Under the pieces are notes generated by a model. The model was not told the DNA's origin, ran no database searches, and was given only the letters and a program-made list of their open reading frames with translations. Positions 12,501-22,432 of a stretch of DNA of 64,000 bases are shown piece after piece (within the stretch, counting starts at the first letter, position 1; the number at the start of each line of letters is the position of its first letter). Source of the stretch: Lycocorax pyrrhopterus obiensis (lineage: Eukaryota; Chordata; Aves; Passeriformes; Paradisaeidae); assembly GCA_014706295.1 (NCBI GenBank), contig JACSVZ010000001.1:79730237-79794236 (forward strand). Direction: 5' to 3'. The translations under genes and the position numbers were made by a program.

Positions 12501-13000
12501 GAGAAGCCTGGACTTGTATTCTATTTAAAATTCATCCTATTTGCTTTCAGCTGGCCCAGCTTACTAAAACATCCCAAACTTAACTTTAAAAATACTAAGA
12601 CTAAGCAGTGAGCTAAAACTTGTTTCTGACATGTCCTTCCCTTCCAGAATGTTTTACCATTTCCTTGTTCGTTTGTTTAAGAGCTTGTAAATCAGTAGGA
12701 TAGAAAACATCTGTGACTGGATAGCACGGAAAGGCAGATACATGAGATGACTATTGCCTCCTTTGAGACAGAAGAAACAATGAGGCTATCATGAGATGCA
12801 ATTCCATCCACTAGGTAAGTGATGAAAAAATCGGCATCCAAAGCCCGAAGTCAATCTGAAAAAGTATGCAATTTCTGCTTTCTAAAATCTGTAGTCATAA
12901 TGCAATAAAAAGACCAATTGAATAAGCACATTCACTAAATGCTTCTGCTCTGGTGATGAGCTGCCTGTTGCCTACAAAGTTTATTTAGACAACAGTGCTG
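9561..13000. other. Unique A+T-rich noncoding DNA
   Basis: No gene, RNA or recognisable transposon. Very A+T-rich around 10240-10330. A 116-codon plus frame at 12261-12611 has no domain, and its Lys/Leu/Phe content follows base composition. A splice-acceptor-like word (ttttttgcag, near 12160) has no convincing exon after it. Confidence 0.6.
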
Positions 13001-16000
13001 TTACTTGATGTAGCTGTTATGCTGCAGAATTTCAAATCCAGTAAGGCAGAGAAGGTAGTTCAAGTTCATATATTCACAGATTCATAGATAATGCTGATAA
13101 CCTATTCAGATTTCTGTGCGAGAGCAACTCACTTCACTAGGGAAATTAAAAAGAGCAGTTGAGAATCAAGGTCCATATTATCATTCTATGAGCACTAACA
13201 AGGACATGTAAATATGATACCACTATGTCTTAATGTAGCTATGTATCAGCTGGGTGTCAGCTGCACTACAGCACACAGGAGTTCTATTTTCTAATGATGC
13301 CATTGATTTTTTGTGGTAATACCAGTAGCAGCAGTTGTAAAAGGACACAAGGTCACATTTTTGACCAGGGTCAGACTAGGCCAGACAAAAAAACAACACA
13401 GAGACATCAAAGCCCTAGCCTGAAAGACTTTTTAGCTTAATAAAAGGAGAGAAAGAGGAATGCAATATGAATGTAAGCAAGTTGTCAGCAGAATCAGTGC
13501 AAATTCACTTTGCAGCAAGGCAGAAGCAGGAGGTGACAAGGACCAGTCAAATCTGGCTGGCATGCTGGGTGTTCCACAGCTGGTGAACACTACCAGAGGT
13601 CTGCCATCGCCCACATGCGAATTCAGCTCAGTTCCAATGTGATAGGTACAGGCACAAACACACTCCTTGCTTTCAGCAAGAGTTAGAGAAGCAGCAGGGA
13701 CTCTACAGGATTTTGAATAACCCCTTATCTGGGCAAAACAGCACCCTCAGCTTCTGTGATCAGCAGTGTCACACAAGTAGAACAAATTACTATCACACTG
13801 CTTTGCACAGAAAAGGAAAGGATCATAACTTTTATGACTCTAAGGATTTTTAGATTAAAAATTAAATTATCCAATAAGCAGAAAATGTTAAAAGTACACG
13901 TGGGGGCTATCTGCTTGGAGAGCAGGTGGATGTCCGACCTCCGTAAGGTTTTGGTGATAAAGCTGATATAATACAGTTACCATTGATCTCCCTGTCACTG
14001 TGTTATTAAAGAGCTGTAATGCAGTAATCATGTCACAGCAGCTAGGAAGCAAAGTGGCATCTCATGTGTACAAGGAGTTTCTGAATATACTTGATCATAC
14101 AGTTGGCTCATAATCTATTATATTTTCTGTGCCTCAGACTTGGTCTTATTAAATTGAGCAGGAAAAATATCGAGATGCTTGGACAGGTGTGAGTGAGCAA
14201 AGACTGATCTGGTGACCTTCACCATGCACCTGGGAAAGATATATCTAAACAAATGTGAAAAAGAAGTCACAATGTCTACTGAAGGATTCTAACTTAGGTA
14301 TTCACATAGGTATGTGAAATGCAGTGTCATTTCTCCTTTGGCTTGACAGCATGAGGCCCAGGGATTCATTTTTGTTCTCTGCAAGAGGTCTCACACCTCT
14401 TCTGTCTTTCATGCCAAGGTGTCCTAGATGCAAAATGTTGACACCTGGCCAGTTGCAAAATATCTCGATCAGTGACCTCTGAGAAGCATTTTTCTGGATA
14501 TTAGAACACATCCAGGATGCATGTTCTTGGTGTCATCCCAGATCATCAATCTCACAGGAGTTAAACCTTTGCTAGTGCTTCATAGTGAGTTGCAGAGACT
14601 TGCTAGAGGTTGCTCAATACCACTTGCCACCTGTTGACTTCAGTGAGTCCTGCTCCCTTCTTCTCCTCATCCACATCCTGAGAGTCAGGTCACCTCTGTA
14701 CTGTGCTCCCCCTCACCACCAGCTCTTTCTGCACACACCAGCACCACCCATATTCAGCCTTGAATCTCCTTCTCCATCACACAGAGACTCCCTGAAGTCC
14801 TGGAGCAAGCAAGGAAAGGTATTAGAAGGGTAGCACAGCACTTCATGGTTTGTCACCCTGTTTTATAATGAAAGAGTACACATTTAGCCAGAGCCTAAGA
14901 TAAAGGCTTCTCATTATTGGGACGTAGTTACTCGTGCACAGTGAAGCAGTAGAAGACATGAAGCTATGTCTTAGGCTTATCCTTTAAGTACTGCAGTTAC
15001 CACCACCATCTTTGTAAGCCAAAAACCTGTAATAATCACGTCGTTGAAATTAATGTCTGTTCTTACATCCAACTCCCTTACACAGATCAGCCTGAAAGGT
15101 GCTAGCCTCCAATCTGGGTTTTCTGATTAGAGATTTTTACTGCTGCAGACTGAGAGATAAATTATGTTTAAGGTGCCATTAAGTACCTCTTCTAACAATG
15201 ATAGATGACAATACTTAATAGTTACAGGGGAAAAAGTAGCTAAGCAAAACCCTGCTTTGATCCCAAGTAACTCAAGTATAGGAGCTTGCCTTTCCATCAC
15301 AGTACATTTCTGGGAGGATTCAGAGTTGAGCTGTGGACGTGTGTGCTGCCGTGCCTCTACAGCCAGCTTTGCCTCAAAGTTACACAGTATACAAAATAAA
15401 TCAAAATTATTTTTCCCACCACTTTCCACTTACCACATATATAACCTCACTACCTGCTAATAGTGACAGAAGAAACATTTTCAAAAATGTTTCTTGATGT
15501 CCCTGGCGTTTCATGCATTGAAGATGCTACCAAAATATCCTGCTTCTATTAATTTATTCTTAAATTTGCACATTCATTCATTTCTCATCTGCTCATCTCT
15601 ACTCTTTCATGGGTACATTTCTCCTTCTGAGGCTGAATTGTTCTTGTTATCCATACTAAAGTAATTTGCTTCTCCCTGGCAGAGGTGAGGGACTAAGTTG
15701 GAGTATGCAATGTGAAGACAGAGACTATTAATTAAAATAATTAGTTATTAATATATTTTCACTATTTTATATAATGCACAATACTTATACAGCATATAAT
15801 GAACTGTATAAAAAGGATGCTTCAGAAAGTGTGGGGAGAAGGTAAGAATGTCAGACCTCAAAATCCATGCAAGAGATGGCTCAGCAAGGTTTGTCCAATT
15901 TTCCAAGCTACTTCATTTTATAGTAACTTACCCCCAAACTCAGCTCGTATCTCATAATGTGAATACAATCATACTGAAAGTAAAACAAAAAATTACAAAA

Positions 16001-16600
16001 ACATAATATGTGAGAGTAATATTCCATGTCTGGCTAGAATGGAGTTGCTAGAGAAATATTTCATTTTCATTAGGCCAAGATTTTTAAGAATAGAGAAATA
16101 ATCTATACAGTTTTACCTGGCATTGAGATACTGAACTTTATTTCACTGACACAGAGGTAAGTGTCAATAACTGAAGAGAAGTTCTTAGCTCTTTTCATTC
16201 CCTTCTAGGGGCTGTCAATGGAACTTAGTGTTTATATGAGTACATCTACAATAAATGTGTCCTGGAAGAACGCAGAATAATTACAAGCAAAACACAAACC
16301 ATAGGAAGAAGGTTGAACATCTATACTTAAACAGAATTCTGATAACCACTAAGCAGAGACATGGTCTTCTTGCAAGACCATATGGGAGTCCTGGGGAAAA
16401 AGCAAAATTACTTGCTGGGTCTAGGTTAAAGAATAGTTAACAGAGAACGGGGGTTTTGCTGTCCTGCTAAAAAGCAATGCCAATAGACGGCTTCTATCAA
16501 ATTAAGTTAAAAAAAACCTAAAACACCTTGTTCAGTAGTTAACCTGACCCTTTAGCAAGAACTAAACCCTAATACATAATAGCTCCCTTCCTGAGAATTT
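13001..16600. other. Unique A+T-rich noncoding DNA
   Basis: Nothing recognisable as a gene or transposon. Open frames are at most 100 codons and overlap on both strands (15127-15460). A small cluster of TAATTA-type words lies at 15725-15760. Confidence 0.6.
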
Positions 16601-19344
16601 TGCCATTAACTTCAAACAGGAAGAGAGCTTGCTCTCCTCCACTATTTTGCTTAAACCAACTTTCCCTTGGCTCCCCTGGCTGCACCTTGTTTTAGCCAAG
16701 CTCATTTCTGTCCACTTTTGCTACCACTGTGGTCACAAGCGCCCCTGACCTGGTGCTCTACAGTATCTGTGTAACTCCCTTTCTCTGCTGCCTGCCTGAT
16801 TCCCATAAAGCTGTGCCCGTCACCATGTCTTACCAGGCCTTTCTGCACTCTCAGCTGCCAACACGATGCTGCACAGAGGAAAGCAGAAAATTCGCATGAC
16901 ATCATGGAATGACTCAGCCAGCAGGTTTCCTTCGACTACCTGCAGCAGCTGGACGCTGAAAGGGACCCAAAGAAACGTGCTGAAAATGCAGACCTGCAAG
17001 TCACATTAGATGTGGGATATAATGAAGCATGGTGTCTTAGGGGCTCATAAATAACTGCTATACCTCCTTCTCCACTACATTTTGGTTCCACAACCCAGAA
17101 GTCTATTAAAGGTAAGTAATTATCACCACACCTCCCCAGGAAGCATTCTCCACAAAATGGCCCTCAGACAGATTAATGCTTCCTTTTTCTGCAATAAAGT
17201 CTTGATTTTAAGTTTTTTTTCATATGATTAAGAGGCACTGTAAAACATTTTTATTATCTTTTTGCTCAGACTGAGAGACAATTACTGCATTGTTTGTATA
17301 TGCAGCAACCTATTCAAGTATTAGTAATTTTCCTTGTTATTAGCTTCTGCTTTAAATTGCTTGATAAAAAATTATGGCCACATTTGTGATCCCACAGTGT
17401 TTGTTTTCTTTACTTATGGCATGGCAACACAAATGAAAAGAGACAGCTAATGGCCTGGGGAGGAAGACATGTGGTCTCAACAGGAAGGCTGCAATGACAG
17501 GTATGAACACTCATTAAAGAGGTAGGGTGAGAGCATATTGATTTTCCAAAGAAAAATACTTTTTTATCCTTCCAAAGATATCTTCCCGTAATTATCTGGT
17601 GCTGTGTTCATTCGATACGTGTTAATTGGAACAAGTTTTTATTTGCACAGGTGGCAGCTCAGGCTATCCTCTCATGCTGTACCAGCACCAAGTTACACAA
17701 AACAGAGAATATGCAGCACAGCTTCTGCCCTTCACAGGACCACAACTTTATGTACCAACAGCCAGAGGTGGCCAAGTGGCTGACAAGACTGTCACCAGGG
17801 TCCCAAATTGCTAAGGACATATTTGTGAACACAGCAACCAGGGTTTATGTCTATTCTAGTAAATGAAAGGGGCCAGGGACCATTCCCCAACCTGGAGGCC
17901 AATTGGCACAGCACAACTTTATCCTTTTGGCTAAACTCTTATCTTCAGAAACAGAGTGACTGCATTCAGGCTGTTCACTGGGAACTGTCCCTGGTTTGTG
18001 CCGTCTCCCCAGACTCACCCGAACATTTTCTTGGAAAGCAGTACTTGCAGCAGGTTGAGGCTCTGCTAGGACTGGGCTAACAGCTTAACAGTGAACACGG
18101 CCCTTGCACATGCCCACAGCCCGACTCTGTTTAGTTTACAGGTTATAGGCATAACCATGGAAACTCGTCTGAATAATTGTGCAGAAGAGGCTCATGGATT
18201 AAAAATAAACCCAGCACTATAGATTTGCAATGTGAAGCGCACTTACAGATATTTGTAAGAATTTGATGGATTGTAGCTGTAAAGTGCTGCTTACACTGTG
18301 AAAATGAATTATATCTGTGCTATCCTATCACCAAAACAGTTTTTAGAAATTATAGGTCCTTTTATGTACTTGATAAGGGAACTTAATTGCTTAATGGTGA
18401 CTTTTAAGAAATAAAGATATCTCTAAAGAAACAGTAAACAACAGTGACCTTTCTTTTACCCCCTCCTTCAGTGAAAAGGTGTAAACCGCCTCATAGGTAG
18501 GAAGTCAACAAGCTGTAGTGTCCAGATTTCTGCTCAGACAGCACAAGTTTGTCCAAAACACTGTGCCTGTAGCCTCTGCACACACGTCAGCTATGCCCTC
18601 CCATCCTCCCACTGACCCTGCCAGCATGGCCAGGGGGTTTACAATGACAGACTAACCCGAACTTGTGTATGCCAGGAGTCACAGCACTGCCCTGCTTCAA
18701 AGCCTGCAGTCAGAGCTCAGCCACAGCAGATCTTTGCACACACAGGTGCCTTTGCTGCAGATTTCTAGTGATGGAGAGTAGATGCCCACGCACGTGGCAG
18801 CCTTGATACACTGCATCTGATAACTAATCACAGATTGCTCAGATACTTTCTGCTGCCCCCCATTAGTTCGACAGGCTGTACTCAAGCATGCAATCTTTCT
18901 TAGCAATGCTTGGAAAACTGCAAATCTAGCCAGATCAATTAGATGTCAGGTTTATTTGTTGATTTCTGTTGATCTTTCTAACCAGTATTATCTCTGTGGA
19001 CATCCTCAGTACTTCACACACATTTATGCAATTAGACGCACAATTTTCCCTTTTGATTTTAAGATTACATATACATTGATATTCTCATTCACAAATAGTT
19101 ATATAGGCACAAATAATCTCCTTTTGGTGTGAAAAGCCTACTATTACCAAGTTTGCTCATGCTTACATCTGTAAGCTAACTGATGAACCATTAGTCACGC
19201 TTCATACTGAGGGATGTTTTTCTGGGAGTTCCTTTAATCCTCGCTTTTGGATCTTTGAACCTCCTTGCAGTTAGGCAATTTTTGTTTTAATAGCAACACC
19301 AGAACTACATTAATTCCATAAGCAAGATTGACAGCCAACACCAC
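16601..19344. other. Noncoding DNA, locally GC-richer
   Basis: Moderately G+C-rich islands at 16640-17000, 17860-18130 and 18530-18760 lie in A+T-rich DNA. None shows a clear transposon end or a gene. A 69-codon Cys-rich minus frame at 18697-18906 is discussed in the findings. A short frame at about 16910-17050 has coding-like codons but no splice context. Confidence 0.5.
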
Positions 19345-19562
19345 AGTTTCTCAGAATAATTCAGAGGGGGGTCTAGACTAATCTAAAAGTAGGGTCTACA
19401 CTGAATTCAGATCAGGCTGCTCAGGGGTTTATCCTGCTGGGTCTTGAAAACCTCCAAGAACATCCTACAGTCTTTGAACTGTTACCATGGGGAAAAAAAC
19501 CTTTCCTTCTGTCAGTACGTCCTCATTCTCTGTCACGATCCCACCTGCACCACTACAAAAGT
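19345..19562 (-). mobile_element. Old CR1 LINE fragment
   Basis: On the minus strand this resembles the CR1 3' region. Blocks include 'gatcaggctgctcagggg', 'gtcttgaaaacctccaagaa' and 'ccatggggaaaaaaacc'. It ends abruptly at 19562, where a second CR1 tail begins. It is diverged and non-coding. Its left boundary is approximate. Confidence 0.7.
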
Positions 19563-20497
19563 AGAATATGATAGGCTAGGATAGGATAGGATAGGACAAA
19601 ACCAACTTACAACCATCATCTAGTTCAGCTACCTGATCAATTCAGGGTTGACCAAAAGTTAAAGCGTGCTGTTAAGGGCATTTTCCAATACCTCCTAAAC
19701 ACTGACAGTCATGGGGTTCAACCACTTCTCTAGGAAACCTGTTCCAGAGTTTGATCACTCTCTTGGCAAAGAAATACTTCCTTCCTAATGTTCAGGGTAA
19801 GCCTTCCCCAGCACAGCTTTGAACCATTCCCACATGTCCTGTCTCTGGATACCAGGGAGAAGATCACCAGCCAAAAAAGCCAAGAGCCATCTCCTCATCT
19901 CCTCAGCGCAGGGGGCTGCTGTTAGGTCTCCCTAAAGCCATCACTGCTCCAGGCTGAACAAGGTCAGCTCTTCAGCCTCTCTTCGCAGGTCAGGTACTCC
20001 ATCCACCACCACACTGGTGGCTGCCCTTAAATCACTTCAATTTACTGATGTATTTCTTCATTAGAGGGGACAAAACAGGACACACTACTCCAGATATGGT
20101 CTAACAAATGCCATGTAGAAAAAAAATAAAGCCTTCCCTATGTGCTCTGGCTCTGACTCTGTTCCTACAGCCCAGTGTGCTGGTGCCCTCTCTGCCTACC
20201 AGCGTCCCTGTGGTTCTGTGCTCAGCTTTACCACCAGCAGGAACCACAGGGCCTTTCCTGCAGAGCTGCTCCCAGGCAGGCAGTGCCTGGCCTCTGGTAT
20301 TGCAGGGGCTCATCCTTCCCGGCAGTAGCAGTCGGCAGTTCTCCTTGTAGAGTTTCAGGAGGTTCATGTCAGCCCATATTTCTAGGCCTCTGAGTAGCAA
20401 ACCTGCCTGAAAACATAACTGTTTCTCTCAATTTGTTATCATCCATAAAGCTGATCAGATATCGCCTGCCTTCTCTTCCAGATCACTGACAGACATA
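19563..20497 (-). mobile_element. CR1 LINE, 3' part (interrupted copy, distal segment)
   Basis: It starts with a CR1 tail of GGATA units (19571-19597) and runs through typical CR1 blocks read on the minus strand: 'accacttctctaggaaacct', 'ctccaggctgaacaaggtca', 'ctactccagatatggtctaa', 'ttcaggaggttcatgtcagc'. The copy is broken at 20497 by an LTR fragment and resumes at 20839. The frame is decayed by stops and indels. The several 60-100-codon frames at 20100-20400 are remnants or shadows of the element. Confidence 0.88.
19571..19597. repeat. (GGATA)n tail repeat of CR1
   Basis: Five GATAG/GGATA units at the 3' end of the minus-strand CR1. This is the same type of pentamer tail as at 3530-3577, so both CR1 copies probably belong to related subfamilies with an ATTCT/ATCCT-type terminus. 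Confidence 0.8.
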
Positions 20498-20838
20498 TGT
20501 ATTGGGTTTGTGTGGCAAGGGTTTGGGAGTGATGGGGCTACAGGGTTGGCTTCTGTGGGGAGCTGCTAGAAACTTCCCCCATGTCCAACTGAGCTAATGC
20601 CAGCTGGCTCCAAGATGAGCCCACTCCTGGAAAAGGCAGAAGAAACCTCTTCACAACAGCAGCTGGAAGAGAGAACTGAGAACACGTGACAGGAACAGCC
20701 CTGCAGACACCAAGGTCAGTGCAGAAGGAGAGGGAGGAGGTGCTCCAGGCACTGGAGCTGACACTCCCCTGCAGCCCATGGTGTAGATCATGGTGAGGCA
20801 GCTGTGCCCCTGCAGCCCATGGAGGTCTGTGCTGAACA
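20498..20838 (+). mobile_element. Endogenous retrovirus LTR, 5' fragment, inserted in CR1
   Basis: It opens with TGTATTGGGTTTG, the TG start expected of an LTR. It continues with words I know from avian ERV LTRs, including the twice-occurring 'cccctgcagcccatgg' (near 20770 and 20810). The 3' half, with its polyadenylation region and CA end, is missing. It separates two collinear parts of one CR1, so it inserted after that CR1. No clear target-site duplication was found; the short CATA/CATT similarity at the edges is too short to rely on. No viral gene is present. Confidence 0.8.
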
Positions 20839-21065
20839 CAACTCATTAATTACTGAGCCTGATCACCCAGACAGTGACTCAATCTTATAGCTCACCCCAC
20901 CAGCCTGTAATATCCCATCTTGGATAGCTGGAAGGAGGGTATCACAAACAATGTCAAAAGCCTTGCTAAACTCAAGGTAGGTATCATCATACCTCTCTCT
21001 CACGAGCAATTTTGGGCTTTTATTCTTTAAAGAATCAAAATATTCCCTTCAGCCACAGCATGTTT
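20839..21065 (-). mobile_element. CR1 LINE, proximal segment with RT motif
   Basis: Continuation of the CR1 at 19563. On the minus strand, 20940-20990 translates through ...YLEFSKAFDIV..., matching the FSKAFD block of LINE reverse transcriptases (CR1 ORF2 typically has YLDFSKAFDTV). The distance to the tail, once the LTR is removed, is about 1.1 kb, which fits the C-terminal part of CR1 ORF2. No intact frame survives. The right edge is approximate. Confidence 0.8.
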
Positions 21066-22089
21066 AGCATATCATATTCCTTTCAGAGCTCTTGCTCTGC
21101 GATTAGATTTCCCCCTCAGCCTGTGGCCATGTCATTATTTGATCCTCAGTATAACCTTAATAACTTTATCATTGGCCATGTTTAAAATGGGCATTGCTGG
21201 CTGGAACCCAATTCACTGAAATATCAAGAGCACTGTGTTTCCGTGACCTGCTCTTATATTCTTCCTAGCATGTAATGTAGTATTTGTAAAGGAGCTGCCA
21301 ATCAGACAAAGAAATGGACATGCTCGCCTTTTTGTTACTGCTATCATCTGCTCTGGATAAAGCAGCCTTTACAAGAATCACCAGGAGCTACATTTTAATG
21401 AGGGTTTTCTTTAGTTTATCCAGAAGCACGTTAGTAGCATCACTGAACCTGAATACAACACAGACCGGAGACTTTCCATTAAGTATGTAGTTAATTCTTT
21501 CTGCTAACAGTCTCTCTGCTGGCAGTAGTATGTATTCAGATTTTTCTACCTTGTGCTCTACCTAAAAGTTATGATCTGTGTGAGCTTACTTCTCTCCTAC
21601 TCCTACAGTTTTGTCCAGTTTGCTTTGTTCACTGTGAAACGAGAAGAGGAGACATTTTCCTTGACTGTAAAAAAAGCAGAGATATTCTGTCTTAAAGAAA
21701 TGTTTATAGGCAGGATGTTGAAGACAAGTCCTATCTTTTCTTTCTCATTTCCAATTTAACTGTATGATTTTTTTTTTTAATATTGTTGACACTGACTAAT
21801 GATAGCAGCAGGTTTTTCATCCCAAACAAAATTTCCAGGGAGACATGTGAGCTGCTAAAACAGAATTCTTCACCCTCCAAACTTAGATCTTAGGTCAAGA
21901 AGTGTCACTTAATAACCTTCTACATCAAATCAAATAAGAAAGTCAAGAAAAATGTAATTTCAAGAGCAGAAGCTATATTGTTCATTTGAATCACATTTAT
22001 AATGCACAAGAAAAAAAAAAGTTTCCTGTTTAATTTCCCATGAATGTCTTTATCTTCAGCTTTATGAGATTTCTGTTTGTTCTGTTCTA
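21066..22089. other. Unique A+T-rich noncoding DNA
   Basis: No feature recognised. The first 100 bp or so could be very diverged CR1. A T run lies near 21770 and an A run near 22010. Confidence 0.55.
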
Positions 22090-22152
22090 GTCTGGGTGGT
22101 GTGGGCTGACCTTGGCTGGGCCTAAGGTGCCCACCCACCAAAGCTACTCTAT
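22090..22152 (-). mobile_element. Inverted LTR 3'-end fragment
   Basis: This 60-bp block is close to the reverse complement of the 3' end of the LTR at 46235-46827. Both share, in opposite senses, the TGTGG-GGGYTGACC end, the GGCTGGGC block, ACCCACCAAA and CTCTATCAC. It abuts a plus-strand LTR fragment, so orientation flips at about 22153. Confidence 0.65.
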
Positions 22153-22432
22153 CACATTCACAGTGATGGCATTTGTCTTCCTGAGTCACCATTACATGTG
22201 ATGGAGTCCTGCTTCTCTGGAGATGGCTGAACAGCTGCCTGCTCATGGGAAGTGAATTCCTTGTCTTGCTCTGCTTGCATGTGAGGCTTTTGCTTTACCT
22301 ATTAAACTGTCTTTATCCCAGTCCACAAGTTTTCATACTTTTACCCTTCCAATTCTCTCCCACATCCTACCAGTGGGGAATGAGAGAGTGGCTGGATGGG
22401 GGTTAGCTGCCTGCCAGGGTTAAACCATGACA
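22153..22432 (+). mobile_element. Endogenous retrovirus LTR, 3' portion
   Basis: Plus-strand LTR sequence containing 'gcttttgctttacctattaa' with ATTAAA at 22301-22306 as polyadenylation signal, 'cccttccaattctctcccac', and the terminal 'gggttaaaccatgaca' ending in CA. It aligns with the corresponding part of the LTR at 46235 (ATTAAA, then 'tttatc...gaccca' and a C-rich block). The 5' half is absent. No internal viral genes are present. Confidence 0.8.

Noticed and set aside
16908..17050. Possible terminal exon with coding-like codons after 'cagccagcag'
   Set aside because: No polypyrimidine tract before the supposed acceptor and no recognised protein. The frame is only about 45 codons.
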